A stretch of 33,060 nucleotides of DNA from an uncultured Pelagibacteraceae bacterium (GCA_902572005.1 CACGEC010000007.1:1-33060), one strand, 5' to 3'. Positions 1 through 10,333 are shown, counted from the stretch's first letter. Numbers and translations are program-made. Notes: generated by a model from the sequence alone, not told the origin.

Positions 1-225
1 CCACAAAAAATTGTTGAAGAAAAGGGATTAAAACAACAAAGTGACCCTAAAGCATTAGAGGCTTTGATAGACAAAATTATTAACGATAATAGAGAAAAAG
101 CTGTTGAATATAAACAAGGTAAAGAAAAACTTTTCGGTTTCTTTGTTGGGCAAGCAATGAAAGCCTCTGGTGGTAAAGCCAATCCTCAACTTATAAATGA
201 GATTTTAAAGAAAAAACTTCAGTAG
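1..225 (+). CDS. gatB: Aspartyl/glutamyl-tRNA amidotransferase subunit B, C-terminal fragment (5' end outside window)
   Basis: Frame 1 reads [74 protein letters not shown], a typical GatB/YqeY C-terminal tail; stop TAG at 223-225. Confidence 0.9.
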   Translation, partial: PQKIVEEKGLKQQSDPKALEALIDKIINDNREKAVEYKQGKEKLFGFFVGQAMKASGGKANPQLINEILKKKLQ

Positions 226-226
226 A

Positions 227-877
227 ATGGGTGCAAACCTTGATATTACAGAAAAGTTACAAAATTATATAAATGATTTTGGATTAGCCCTACATCCAGT
301 TCAAAAAGAGATAATTGATTACAATAAAACTTTAGGTGACATCAAAAGAATGCAGATTGACCCCACTCAATGTCATTTTCTTCACCTAATTATTAAAGTT
401 TCAAATATAAAAAATGTTCTTGAAATTGGAACTTTTACTGGCCTTAGTGCTCTCACAATTTCACTAGCTCTACCTGATGATGGAAAATTAATTGCTCTTG
501 ATAAAAACGAGGAGACAAACAAAATTGCATCTGATTTTTTTAAAAAAGCAAATCAAGATCATAAAATTCAAACAATAATTAAACCAGCTCTTGAAAGCTT
601 AAAAAAATTAAAAAATAATAAATTTGATATGATTTTTATTGATGCAGATAAAATGAATTATAAGGAATATTATGAAAAATCCTTAGAATTATTAAATAAA
701 GGTGGGTTGATCATTATCGATAATGTTTTGTGGCATGGTGAAGTGGCTGATGAAAAAAAAGATGATAAATTTACTATAAATATTAGAGAATTTAATAAAT
801 TTGTATCTGAAGATAAAAGAGTAGAGCAAATCATTATTCCATTAGGTGATGGAATGACTGTTTGTAGGGTTTTATAA
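227..877 (+). CDS. SAM-dependent O-methyltransferase (caffeoyl-CoA/catechol O-methyltransferase family)
   Basis: Motifs VLEIGTFTGLSALTISLALP, FDMIFIDADKMNYKEYYE and GGLIIIDNVLWHGEV. Confidence 0.88.
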   Translation: MGANLDITEKLQNYINDFGLALHPVQKEIIDYNKTLGDIKRMQIDPTQCHFLHLIIKVSNIKNVLEIGTFTGLSALTISLALPDDGKLIALDKNEETNKIASDFFKKANQDHKIQTIIKPALESLKKLKNNKFDMIFIDADKMNYKEYYEKSLELLNKGGLIIIDNVLWHGEVADEKKDDKFTINIREFNKFVSEDKRVEQIIIPLGDGMTVCRVL

Positions 878-1785
878 TGTTTAAAGTTTTTGGTTTTTAT
901 AAATTTGTAAAGGTTAAATCTTTAAAAAAAAACAAAGATTTTTTACAGAAGTTCCTTATTTCAAACTATATTAGAGGAACAATAATCATTGCTAAAGAAG
1001 GATTAAATGGCACCATTTCTGGTAGCATCAAAGATATTGATAAAACTACTAAAAAACTGAAATCTTTATTCTCATTTAAACAATTTGATAGCAGCAATGA
1101 ATCTAAGTCTAAATTTCAGCCTTTTCATAAACCTAAAGTTAAGATCAAAAAAGAAATTGTTCCAATGAATTTAACTATAAATTCTAAAGAAAGAAATATG
1201 AAAACTCATTTAGATCCAAAAGATTGGAATAAATTAATTAAGAATAAAAATACTCACATAATTGATACTAGAAAACCTTTTGAATATAAGGTTGGAACTT
1301 TTAAAAGATCAGTAAATCCAAATGTAAATAACTTCAGAGATTTTCCTAAGTATTTAAATAAGCTCAAGAAAAATAAACCAGTAGCAATGTTTTGTACTGG
1401 TGGAATACGTTGCGAAAAAACTTCTGTTTATTTAAAGAACAAAGGATTTAAAAATATCTATCAGTTAAATGGTGGAATTTTAAATTATCTAAATAAAATA
1501 AAGAAAAATGAAAGTTTGTGGAAAGGTGAATGTTTTGTATTTGATAATAGAATTAGTCTAAAACATGGATTAAAGTTAGGCTCTTATTCTATGTGTAGTG
1601 GATGTAGAATGCCTATATCTTCAAAAGATAAAAGAACAAATAAGTATGAAGAGGGAGTATCTTGCCCAAATTGTTATGATAAATTAACAGAAACTCAAAA
1701 ATCACGTTTTAGAATGAGACAAAGTCAGATATACAAAGCAAAACAATCTGGAAAAAAACATATATTTCAAAAAGAATTTAAATAA
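877..1785 (+). CDS. trhO: Rhodanese-domain tRNA uridine(34) hydroxylase (TrhO/YceA family)
   Basis: N-terminal acylphosphatase-like domain, rhodanese core with CTGGIRCEK active-site loop, C-terminal Cys-rich CSGCRMPIS...CPNC motif. Confidence 0.88.
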   Translation: MFKVFGFYKFVKVKSLKKNKDFLQKFLISNYIRGTIIIAKEGLNGTISGSIKDIDKTTKKLKSLFSFKQFDSSNESKSKFQPFHKPKVKIKKEIVPMNLTINSKERNMKTHLDPKDWNKLIKNKNTHIIDTRKPFEYKVGTFKRSVNPNVNNFRDFPKYLNKLKKNKPVAMFCTGGIRCEKTSVYLKNKGFKNIYQLNGGILNYLNKIKKNESLWKGECFVFDNRISLKHGLKLGSYSMCSGCRMPISSKDKRTNKYEEGVSCPNCYDKLTETQKSRFRMRQSQIYKAKQSGKKHIFQKEFK

Positions 1786-1793
1786 GGATATTT

Positions 1794-3164
1794 TTGTCTA
1801 CTTCATACAAGCTTACTAAAGATCCAATATGGTTTTTACTTCGTAAAGTCACAATACCTGCAAGCGTAGGATCTCTTTTTCAAACATTTTATAATCTAGT
1901 TGACACTTGGTTTGCAGGAAAAATCTCAGCAGAAGCAATAGGTGCGATAGCTAAATCATTTCCAATCTATTTTACTATAATTGCTGTTGGAGTTGGAATA
2001 GGTGCTGCTACTAATGCAATGATTGGTAATTCTATCGGTGAAAAAAAAGAAAGAGTAGCTTCTATGTATATTGCCCAATCTTTAATTTTTGCTTTAGTAG
2101 TTTCAATTATAGTAACAATTTTTGGTTTAAATGCCTCTAATTTTCTTCTTGGTGTTATGGGATCTGATGAGGCAGGGATATCTTTAACGAGAGAATATCT
2201 AGACATAATTTTTTATGGAACTTTTATTGTATTGATACAAATATCTTTAAATGGAACGTTAAATGCTCAAGGTGATACAAAAAGTTATAGAAATGTTTTA
2301 ATATTTAGTTTTTTCTTAAATATTTTTTTAAACCCACTTTTTATATGGGGATATGGAATTGTCCCAGCATTTGGTATAGCTGGACTTGCTATAGCAACAG
2401 TAATTTCACAATTTATCGGAACAGTATATTTAGCCTATAAAGTTAATAATTGTAAAATTAGAGAATACTTAAGATTAAAATGTTTTATTCCTAAGTATGA
2501 ATATCTAAATCCCTTAACAAGACAGTCAGTCCCTGTTATGTTTAGTATGTTGTTTATTGGAGTTGGAATTTTTAATATCTTATATTTTATTGGACAGTTT
2601 GGTGATTTAGCTACTGCAGGATATGGAGCAGCATTAAGAGTAGAGCAAGTTTTTTTACTTCCAGTAATTGGATTGAATACAGCAGTCCTATCTATAGGCG
2701 GTCAAAACTTTGGTGCAAAAGCTTATAATAGGATAAGAGAATTATATACAAAGGCATTATTTTTTGGATCTTCTTTTATGGCTGTTGCTGGAATAATATT
2801 ATTTTTTGGTGCTGAGTTTTTCGTATCTTTATTTACAGACAATCAAGAAGCAATAAAACATGGTGCAATTTATTTAAAAGTTGCAGCTCTAATTGGACCA
2901 ATTTATCCAGTGTTCTTTATTACTACAGCAGTATTTCAAGCAGTTAAAAAACCTCTTTATAGTCTTTATTTAAGTATTCTAAGATTAACAGCTTTTCCTT
3001 TTCTAAGCTTATGGTACGTAATTAATATCAGGGGTGGTGATTATGAGGATATTTTCTACACAATCATGGCTACAAATTGGGCTATGGGAATTGCTGTTTT
3101 GATATTTATTGGTTATTTTCTAAATAATGTTTTTAAACAAAATAAAACTCTTTTTAGTTATTAG
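1794..3164 (+). CDS. MATE family efflux transporter
   Basis: 456 aa polytopic protein; PASVGSLFQTFYNLVDTWFAGKIS N-terminus and MATE repeat pattern; TTG start after AAGGATA. Confidence 0.9.
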   Translation: MSTSYKLTKDPIWFLLRKVTIPASVGSLFQTFYNLVDTWFAGKISAEAIGAIAKSFPIYFTIIAVGVGIGAATNAMIGNSIGEKKERVASMYIAQSLIFALVVSIIVTIFGLNASNFLLGVMGSDEAGISLTREYLDIIFYGTFIVLIQISLNGTLNAQGDTKSYRNVLIFSFFLNIFLNPLFIWGYGIVPAFGIAGLAIATVISQFIGTVYLAYKVNNCKIREYLRLKCFIPKYEYLNPLTRQSVPVMFSMLFIGVGIFNILYFIGQFGDLATAGYGAALRVEQVFLLPVIGLNTAVLSIGGQNFGAKAYNRIRELYTKALFFGSSFMAVAGIILFFGAEFFVSLFTDNQEAIKHGAIYLKVAALIGPIYPVFFITTAVFQAVKKPLYSLYLSILRLTAFPFLSLWYVINIRGGDYEDIFYTIMATNWAMGIAVLIFIGYFLNNVFKQNKTLFSY

Positions 3165-3606
3165 CATTTGCCTAATATTTTTTTTTCTTACTTATTTTGA
3201 TGTTAAATCAAGTGAATTAAAAATAATTGATGGAGATACTATTCATTTAAATGGTGAAAAAATACGTTTTAGCGGTATCGATACACCAGAAATCAAGCAA
3301 ACATGCAACAAGAATAATGAAGTTATAAAATGTGGTATTCAAGCTAGAAAATTATTAGTCAAAATTATTGGTAATAATAAAGTTAATTGTGTTAGAGAGG
3401 GAAAAGATCGCTACAAAAGAACATTAGCTGAATGTTTTGTAAATAATTTAAGTTTATCAAGTTATCTAGTAAAAAATGGATATGCATTTGCATATAGAAA
3501 ATATTCTAAGAAATTTATTGCAGATGAAGATTTTGCAAGATCAAATAACTTAGGTATGTGGTCTATGAATTTTGAATATCCATGGGATTGGAGAAAAAAA
3601 AATTAA
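3127..3606 (+). CDS. Thermonuclease-family (SNase) secreted nuclease
   Basis: Signal-peptide-like N-terminus, then IIDGDTIHLNGEKIRFSGIDTPEIKQTC, RYKRTLAECF and NNLGMWS; overlaps the MATE 3' end by 38 nt. Confidence 0.88.
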   Translation: MFLNKIKLFLVISICLIFFFLTYFDVKSSELKIIDGDTIHLNGEKIRFSGIDTPEIKQTCNKNNEVIKCGIQARKLLVKIIGNNKVNCVREGKDRYKRTLAECFVNNLSLSSYLVKNGYAFAYRKYSKKFIADEDFARSNNLGMWSMNFEYPWDWRKKN

Positions 3607-4334
3607 TCCTTTTTTAATTTTTTCTCTAACTTTCTCACTAAAAAAGAAACAATTAATATTAAAATCAAATACTCTAAGATTAAAAAGGTATATATTTCTA
3701 ATGGTCGGTAAGTAGTAACTACCAGCTCATTTGCTTTTCTTGTTAAATCACCAATTCCTATTATCGATACTAATGATGACATTTTTAATACATAGACAAA
3801 TTGATTACCAATTGCTGGTAAAATATTCTTAATTGCCTGAGGAAGAATAACTAACTTTAATTTTCTAAAAAAATTTAGTCCTAAAGAGCTTCCTGCTTCC
3901 CATTGAGATTTTTTGATTGAATTTATTCCTGCCCTAAAAATTTCTGCTTGAAAAGCACTTTCACTAATTGATAAGGCAATAATTCCTGAAACAAAGGGAC
4001 TAAAGCTTATTCCAGTCATTATAGGTAAACCATAGTAAATCCATAGGATTAAAACTAAAAGGGGGATAGCTCTTACTATTTCAACGTATCCAATATTTAA
4101 ATAAGTTAAAAATTTGCTTTTTGCTAAAGAAGGAACAGCAACAATAAAACCAATGATCATTGAAATAATTATTGAAACTACTGAAATATAAATAGTTGTA
4201 GTTAATCCACTTAATAAAAATTTTAGATTAGTTAATCCTTCGACATTGTTTGGTGATAAAATCAACCAATTAAGTTCATTTTTACCACAAGAGGTTAAAG
4301 GTAGTATCAGAAGTAAAAAAAATAAATTTCTCAC
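3603..4334 (-). CDS. Amino-acid type ABC transporter permease (HisM/GlnP family)
   Basis: GLTTTIYISVVSIIISMIIG, EIVRAIPLLVLILWIYYGLP, EAGSSLGLNFFRKLKLVILPQAIKNILPAIGNQF (EAA loop); N-terminus has the lipobox-like LTSC. Confidence 0.87.
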   Translation of the reverse strand: MRNLFFLLLILPLTSCGKNELNWLILSPNNVEGLTNLKFLLSGLTTTIYISVVSIIISMIIGFIVAVPSLAKSKFLTYLNIGYVEIVRAIPLLVLILWIYYGLPIMTGISFSPFVSGIIALSISESAFQAEIFRAGINSIKKSQWEAGSSLGLNFFRKLKLVILPQAIKNILPAIGNQFVYVLKMSSLVSIIGIGDLTRKANELVVTTYRPLEIYTFLILEYLILILIVSFLVRKLEKKLKKD

Positions 4335-4374
4335 TCTCTGATTTATAAAGAATTAAAAATTAATTACTAATTGA

Positions 4375-5142
4375 TTATAAGCTTTTTAGATTATATTTCG
4401 CTAATAACTTAGTAAAGAAACCTGATGACTTTTTATTTTTTATCCAATCATTAACGTAATTGTTCCATTTGTTATCACCTTTAGGAACCATCATCGCCAA
4501 AAAGGCTGGATTTTTTTCTCCATCAGGAACTATTGCTAATTGTGGGTACTTGATAACTAGTTTATTTGCCTCTGTAGAACTTGTAATATTTCCATCTGCT
4601 CTTCCAGCTAAAACTTCTTGAAAATCTCTAGCAGGTGCTTCAACTGAATTTAATTTTGATTTTGGAAAAAATTCTTTTGCTTTCTCCTCTTGTGACGTAC
4701 CAAGAGTAGTTGCAATAGTTACATTAGAGTTGTTAAGCGAGTTCCACGTTGGAAACTTCTTTAAATTCTTTTTTAACACTAATGGAACTGTTCCATATTT
4801 GTAATAAGTGTCAGTAAAACCTGCAACCTCAGCTCTTTTAGGAGTTTTCGTTACACTTGTAGAAATGTCATATCTTTCAGATGTAATACCTGAAACTATT
4901 GTTTTCCATTCAGCAGGTACAAATTCTACTTTCACACCCATATCTTTTGCTAATTCATTCATTACATCAATATCAAATCCTTTGTATTTATTTGTAGCTG
5001 GATCCTTCATTGTCATAGGATCCCAATCACCTGTAGTTCCAACTTTTAAAACTCCAGCTGATAAAATTTTATCTAAATTCGACTCTGCGTTTAAAGAAAA
5101 GGGTAAAAAAGCAAATAATGCTATAAGAAATAATTTTTTCAT
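4375..5142 (-). CDS. Family 3 periplasmic solute-binding protein (polar amino acid / cyclohexadienyl-dehydratase-like)
   Basis: Signal peptide [20 protein letters not shown], then [40 protein letters not shown] and [25 protein letters not shown]. Confidence 0.87.
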   Translation of the reverse strand: MKKLFLIALFAFLPFSLNAESNLDKILSAGVLKVGTTGDWDPMTMKDPATNKYKGFDIDVMNELAKDMGVKVEFVPAEWKTIVSGITSERYDISTSVTKTPKRAEVAGFTDTYYKYGTVPLVLKKNLKKFPTWNSLNNSNVTIATTLGTSQEEKAKEFFPKSKLNSVEAPARDFQEVLAGRADGNITSSTEANKLVIKYPQLAIVPDGEKNPAFLAMMVPKGDNKWNNYVNDWIKNKKSSGFFTKLLAKYNLKSL

Positions 5143-5176
5143 GTTTCTTAATAACTTATTTAAAATTTAAATGAGA

Positions 5177-5740
5177 CTATAATCTTGACGCACTATCATT
5201 TATCCATGAGAATAAATGTTGTGAAAATGAGCGTCTAACAAATAGATTTACCTCATTTTGATTTTGACTATGAATAATCACATCAATTTTAGCGAGAATC
5301 GTTTGAACAACTGAACCTTTTTTGTGTCTAAAATCATTGAAATTAAAAGGAGACCCAGTCTCAAATAAATCAAAAATTTTATCACCTTTTATATTTATTA
5401 AAACAAATTGATCAGTAATATCTGTCACAGCTCCTAAATTTTTTTTTGATATATTTTTGTTCAGTAAATTTTCTGTATCATAGTCATTATTTTTAGAGTT
5501 TAAGGTCTCATTAGAGTAAATCATCCATTCATCCGGGCTTAGCCAAAGAGCAGTTAATTTTTGACTTCTTGAAGATGTATTAGACTCAGTAGGTAATAAT
5601 AAATTTAATGATTTACCTATTGCTGATAGAAATTCTCTTTTTTTACCTCTAACGATTAATTTCATGACAGGTTTAATTTCTTTCATTTGCAAACCTGAGT
5701 ATGATTTCTCTTCAGTTATCACATTTGTGTAATTAAGCAT
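5177..5740 (-). CDS. soxG: Sarcosine oxidase gamma subunit
   Basis: SoxG-like (LWLSPDEWMIYS, TDITDQFVLINIKGDKIFDLFETGSPFNF); directly follows soxA with an 8 nt overlap. Confidence 0.88.
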   Translation of the reverse strand: MLNYTNVITEEKSYSGLQMKEIKPVMKLIVRGKKREFLSAIGKSLNLLLPTESNTSSRSQKLTALWLSPDEWMIYSNETLNSKNNDYDTENLLNKNISKKNLGAVTDITDQFVLINIKGDKIFDLFETGSPFNFNDFRHKKGSVVQTILAKIDVIIHSQNQNEVNLFVRRSFSQHLFSWINDSASRL

Positions 5741-8738
5741 TTAATCTCTTATTCTCCTTGTCAAAAAAAACTGGGTCTGCAACAGTAACATTTATTTGTT
5801 TATTTTCCATTGGGATGATTAATTTTTGACCCATCATATTTTTTCCACCTCTCACAACTCCAAGAGCAATAGATTTTTTTAAGTTTGGACTGTAATAACT
5901 TGAAGTTACATGACCCAACATTTCAATTGGTGATTTTTTAATGTCAGCTACAATTTGTGCACCTTCTTCTAAAACTTCATCAGGATTTTCTGTAAGCAGA
6001 CCAACTAATTGTTTTCTATCTTCTTTTATTGTATCAGATCTATACAAAGATCTTTTTCCTATAAAATCGTATTTCTTTTTACTAACTATCCAGTCCATCT
6101 GTAAATCAATTGGAGTCATAGTTGCATCAGTATCTTGACCAACAATAATAAATCCTTTTTCAGCTCTTAATAAATGCATAGTTTCAGTACCGTATGGAGT
6201 AATATTAAATTCTTTTCCTATTTCCATGCATTTCTCCCAAACCGATTTACCATAATTGGCTTGAATATTTATTTCGTAGCTATGTTCCCCTGTAAAACTT
6301 ATTCTCATCACTCTACATTTAATTTCACCAATTTTTGCATTTTTAAAAGACATATGAGGAAAATTTTCATCTGAGAAATCAAGGTCAGGAATTACTTGAG
6401 AGACAATCTTCTTACTATTTGGTCCACAAACACTGACCGTTGCATAGTGGTCGGTTACAGATGTTAAGTAAACATCTAATTCAGGCCATTCTGTTTGTAA
6501 ATAATCTTCTAGTTTTCCTAAAACAGTTGCAGCACCTCCAGTTGTAGTTGTCATTATATAATGATTTTCATCTAATCTTGTTGTTACACCATCATCATAA
6601 ACCATACCGTCTTCATTAAGCATTAATCCATATCGGCATTTTCCAATTGCGAGTTTTGACCAAGCGTTTGTATAAACTCTATTCAAAAATTCAGAGGCAT
6701 CAGTTCCTTGAATGTCAATTTTCCCCAAAGTAGATGCATCTAATATACCAGCATTGTCTCTAGCAGCTTTGCTTTCTCTTTGAACTGCATCATGCATACT
6801 TTCACCGTTTTTTGGATAATACCAAGCTCTCTTCCATTGACCTACATTTTCAAATTCAGCTTTATTTTGAACATGCCATTCATGTATTGGAGTTTTTCTA
6901 AATATATCAAAATACTCACCCACATTTCTTCCAACTATTGTTCCAAAAGTAAGAGGAGTGTAAGGAGGTCTAAATGTTGTCGTGCCAAGTTCACCCATTT
7001 TAGAACCTGCTGTTTCAGAAATAATTCCTAAAGCATGCATATTACCAAGTTTACCTTGATCAGTACCCATTCCAGTAGTTGTGTATCTTTTTACATGTTC
7101 TATTGATCTAAAACCTTCTCTTAAAGCTAATTTAATATCTTTTGCTGTAGCATCATTTTGGTAATCAACAAAAGGTTTTGTTTTTCCAATAACTTTATCT
7201 GAGGGTAACAACCATATGTTTCTTTTTGATTTATTAAATGAAGACTTAACTTCTAAATTTTCATAGTTTGTTTCTTTTAAATTTAAAAATTCTTTAAGGA
7301 TTTGCGGAGTGTTTGATAATATTTCATCTAAAGTAAAATCTCCATTACAAGAACCAATGCTAATTTGATCTGAAGAATAAACATCTGGTATAAAGACTTG
7401 ATCTTCATTTCTAAATTTCAATTTTCCACCAGACTGTGTAAAGAGATGTACTGCTGGTGTCCAGCCACCAGAAATTCCTAAACAGTCACAAGAAATAGAT
7501 TTTTTGGCACCAATAACTTTTTGACCATCTTTAGAAAGCTGCATAATTGAAATTTTGTTAATTCTTTTATACCCAAAGGTATCAACAACAGTATATCCTT
7601 TAAAAATTTTAATATTATTTTTTTCAGTTTCTTTAATTAAACTTGAGTCAATTTCTTCTCTGTTATCGATAATTGCCTCAATATTTATTCCTCTTTGAAT
7701 TAAACTAATTGCAGTTTCATAAGCACTATCATTATTTGTAAATAAAACATTTTTTTCTCCACATGCTACCCCAAAAAAGTTTGCATATTTTTCTACGGCA
7801 GAGGAAAGTAAAATGCCCGGTCGGTCATTATTATCAAAAATTAATGGCCTTTCTAAAGATCCTGTAGCAGTAATAACTTTTTTCGCTCTAATTTTAAGTA
7901 ATCTTTGACGAATTTTATTGTTTCTTTGATTTAAAGGTAAATGATCTGTTAAATTTTCTCTAGCAAGTAAAAAGTTATATCCATGGAACGCTGCTACACT
8001 TGTTCTTATTTTAATTTCTAAATTTTCAATCTTTTTAATTTCATTTATCTCTTTATCTAACCATGAGCTTGATGTTTGGTTATTAATTTTGAAATGTTCT
8101 GAATTTTGATAAATCGTTGAACCTCCTAGATAAGATTTTTCATCTACCAAAAGAGTTTTAAATCCATTTTTTGCAGCAGTTTTTGCTGCCATAATTCCAG
8201 AAATACCAGCTCCAACAACCAATACATCGCAATGATAATATTTATGTTCATAAATATCTGGATCAGGTTCTGTTGGTGACTTGCCTAATCCTGCAGATTT
8301 TCTAATAAAATATTCATATTTTTCCCAGAAGCTTGCAGGCCACATGAAAGTCTTATAATAAAAACCTGCGGGCAATACTGGGCTTAATAAGTTATTTATC
8401 CCACCTATATCAAAATTTACACTTGGCCAACAATTTTGACTTGAAGCTTCAAGTCCTTCATAGATCTCTATTTCTGTAGCTCTCACATTAGGCTCTGTTC
8501 TTGAAGTATCACTGTGTAGTTGAACAATAGCATTCGGCTCTTCTGAACCAGCAGTCATTATTCCTCGAGGTCTGTGATATTTAAAACTTCTTCCAACCAA
8601 ATGAATATCATTAGCTAAAAGGGCAGAAGCTAACGTGTCTCCCTTATATCCATAATAAGTTTTTCCATTAAATTTGAATGAAACTTTATATGTTTCATCT
8701 ATAAATTTACTTGTTTTAACTCTTAAATTTTTTGTCAT
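5733..8738 (-). CDS. soxA: Sarcosine oxidase alpha subunit
   Basis: 1001 aa: N-terminal 2Fe-2S-like fold region (YYGYKGDTLASALLANDIHLVGRSFKYHRPRGI), FAD motif VLVVGAGISGIMAAKTAAKNG, C-terminal GcvT-type aminomethyltransferase domain. Confidence 0.95.
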   Translation of the reverse strand: MTKNLRVKTSKFIDETYKVSFKFNGKTYYGYKGDTLASALLANDIHLVGRSFKYHRPRGIMTAGSEEPNAIVQLHSDTSRTEPNVRATEIEIYEGLEASSQNCWPSVNFDIGGINNLLSPVLPAGFYYKTFMWPASFWEKYEYFIRKSAGLGKSPTEPDPDIYEHKYYHCDVLVVGAGISGIMAAKTAAKNGFKTLLVDEKSYLGGSTIYQNSEHFKINNQTSSSWLDKEINEIKKIENLEIKIRTSVAAFHGYNFLLARENLTDHLPLNQRNNKIRQRLLKIRAKKVITATGSLERPLIFDNNDRPGILLSSAVEKYANFFGVACGEKNVLFTNNDSAYETAISLIQRGINIEAIIDNREEIDSSLIKETEKNNIKIFKGYTVVDTFGYKRINKISIMQLSKDGQKVIGAKKSISCDCLGISGGWTPAVHLFTQSGGKLKFRNEDQVFIPDVYSSDQISIGSCNGDFTLDEILSNTPQILKEFLNLKETNYENLEVKSSFNKSKRNIWLLPSDKVIGKTKPFVDYQNDATAKDIKLALREGFRSIEHVKRYTTTGMGTDQGKLGNMHALGIISETAGSKMGELGTTTFRPPYTPLTFGTIVGRNVGEYFDIFRKTPIHEWHVQNKAEFENVGQWKRAWYYPKNGESMHDAVQRESKAARDNAGILDASTLGKIDIQGTDASEFLNRVYTNAWSKLAIGKCRYGLMLNEDGMVYDDGVTTRLDENHYIMTTTTGGAATVLGKLEDYLQTEWPELDVYLTSVTDHYATVSVCGPNSKKIVSQVIPDLDFSDENFPHMSFKNAKIGEIKCRVMRISFTGEHSYEINIQANYGKSVWEKCMEIGKEFNITPYGTETMHLLRAEKGFIIVGQDTDATMTPIDLQMDWIVSKKKYDFIGKRSLYRSDTIKEDRKQLVGLLTENPDEVLEEGAQIVADIKKSPIEMLGHVTSSYYSPNLKKSIALGVVRGGKNMMGQKLIIPMENKQINVTVADPVFFDKENKRLNA

Positions 8739-8741
8739 TAT

Positions 8742-9017
8742 CTATTTCGTAGGAGGTTTTTCACCCATTTTATAAACTGCCTTAATAACATCATTAGATG
8801 TATCTCTAACTACATTAAACCATTTTCTACATCCATGTGTGTGAATCCATCTTTCAAATTGAATACCTTTTATATTTTTCCTCATAAATAGATATTCAGC
8901 CCATTGATCGTCACTTAATTCAGTAGGCTGTTTAGGTCTAACTATATGAGCTTCACCACCAGCTTTAAATTCGCTTTGTTCTCTTTCACCGCAATAAGGA
9001 CAATTAATTATAAACAT
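8742..9017 (-). CDS. soxD: Sarcosine oxidase delta subunit
   Basis: 91 aa Zn-binding protein: CPYCGEREQSEFKAGGEAHI ... RWIHTHGCRKWFNVVRDT. Confidence 0.95.
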   Translation of the reverse strand: MFIINCPYCGEREQSEFKAGGEAHIVRPKQPTELSDDQWAEYLFMRKNIKGIQFERWIHTHGCRKWFNVVRDTSNDVIKAVYKMGEKPPTK

Positions 9018-10270
9018 TAGTGTGCCACAGCTGCTGCACCATGTTCATCAACAAGATCACCACTCACAAATCTATTTAAATTAAATGCAGCATTTAATTT
9101 ATGTGGTTCATCGTTTGCAATGGTGTGCGCAAATAAATCTCCTGACCCAGGAGTAGCTTTGAATCCGCCAGTTCCCCAACCACAATTAAAATATAATCCT
9201 TTTATAGAGGTTTTACTTATAATTGGACTTGCATCTGGACATATATCAACAATTCCACCCCATTGTCTCAACATTCTCATCCTACTGAATATTGGATATA
9301 ATTCTAATATAGCATTTAAAGTTCCTTCTACAACATCATGACTGCCTTTTTGTGAATAAGAAACATAATCATCAGTACCCGCACCAATCACTAACTCTCC
9401 TTTGTCAGATTGACTTACGTAAGCATGTACAGCATTAGACATTACTACCGTATCAATAATCGGTTTTACTGGTTCTGAAACTAAAGCTTGAAGAGGTTTG
9501 CTTTCTAAAGGCAGTCGTAAACCAGCCATATTTGCAATAACACTTGAATGTCCAGCAGCAACTACTCCAATTTTTTTTGTTTTAATAAAACCTTTCGTAG
9601 TTTCAATACCTTCTACAGAGTCACCATTTCTTTTAATTCCTTTAACTTCACAATTTTGGATAATATCAACTCCCATTTCATCAGCACCTCTAGCGTAACC
9701 CCATGCAACAGCATCATGACGAGCTGTACCGGCTCTTCTTTGAAGGGTTCCTCCTAAGACGGGATAACGAATATCAGGTGAAGTATTTATAATTGGGCAA
9801 AACTTTTTTACCTGTTCAGTATTAAGGTAAACAGCATCTATACCATTTAACCTGTTGGCATGTGTTCTTCTTTTAAGATCTCTCACATCTTGTAAATTAT
9901 GTGCAAGGTTCATCACACCTCTTTGGCTAAACATTACATTGTAATTTAATTCTTGTGACAAATTTTCCCAAATTTTTAGTGCATGATCATACAGTCCTGC
10001 ACTCGCATCCCACAAATAATTTGATCTAATTATAGTAGTATTTCTTCCAGTGTTTCCACCACCTATCCATCCTTTTTCTACGACTGCAATATTTTTCATA
10101 TTATGTTTTTTTGCAAGATAATAGGCTGTAGCTAATCCATGGCCACCACCACCTACAATTACAGCATCATATTCTTTTTTAGGCTCAGGATCTTTCCATG
10201 CTTTTTCCCAATTTTCATGATATGAAAAAGCATTTTTGACCAGTGAAAATAAAGAGTACTTATTTCTCAT
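9017..10270 (-). CDS. soxB: Sarcosine oxidase beta subunit
   Basis: [26 protein letters not shown] motif; [19 protein letters not shown]-terminal motif; first gene of soxBDAG. Confidence 0.95.
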   Translation of the reverse strand: MRNKYSLFSLVKNAFSYHENWEKAWKDPEPKKEYDAVIVGGGGHGLATAYYLAKKHNMKNIAVVEKGWIGGGNTGRNTTIIRSNYLWDASAGLYDHALKIWENLSQELNYNVMFSQRGVMNLAHNLQDVRDLKRRTHANRLNGIDAVYLNTEQVKKFCPIINTSPDIRYPVLGGTLQRRAGTARHDAVAWGYARGADEMGVDIIQNCEVKGIKRNGDSVEGIETTKGFIKTKKIGVVAAGHSSVIANMAGLRLPLESKPLQALVSEPVKPIIDTVVMSNAVHAYVSQSDKGELVIGAGTDDYVSYSQKGSHDVVEGTLNAILELYPIFSRMRMLRQWGGIVDICPDASPIISKTSIKGLYFNCGWGTGGFKATPGSGDLFAHTIANDEPHKLNAAFNLNRFVSGDLVDEHGAAAVAH

Positions 10271-10275
10271 TATAG

Positions 10276-10307
10276 TGAATAATTACTTTATAAATGTTGA
10301 TTATTCA
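10276..10307. promoter_or_regulatory. Dyad symmetry TGAATAAT-N16-ATTATTCA in the soxB/tRNA-Ser divergent intergenic region; possible operator
   Basis: Exact 8-bp inverted arms at 10276-10283 and 10300-10307 in the 63-nt region between divergent transcription units. Confidence 0.3.
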
Positions 10308-10333
10308 ATACAATCAGAAGTGACAAATTTCCT

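Noticed and set aside
4808-5170. 120-aa plus-strand ORF antisense to the solute-binding protein
   Set aside because: Entirely within a well-supported minus-strand CDS; no recognisable domain; chance antisense frame
5941-7031. Plus-strand ORFs inside soxA (5941-6138, 6174-6374, 6780-7031)
   Set aside because: Antisense shadows of the conserved soxA frame without RBS or motif
9120-9757. Plus-strand ORFs inside soxB (9120-9341, 9498-9698, 9548-9757)
   Set aside because: Antisense to conserved SoxB sequence; mutually overlapping; no coding signature
10271-10333. Glycine or other riboswitch upstream of the sarcosine oxidase operon
   Set aside because: The gap to the tRNA is only 63 nt, too short for a glycine aptamer, and no matching core sequence was seen
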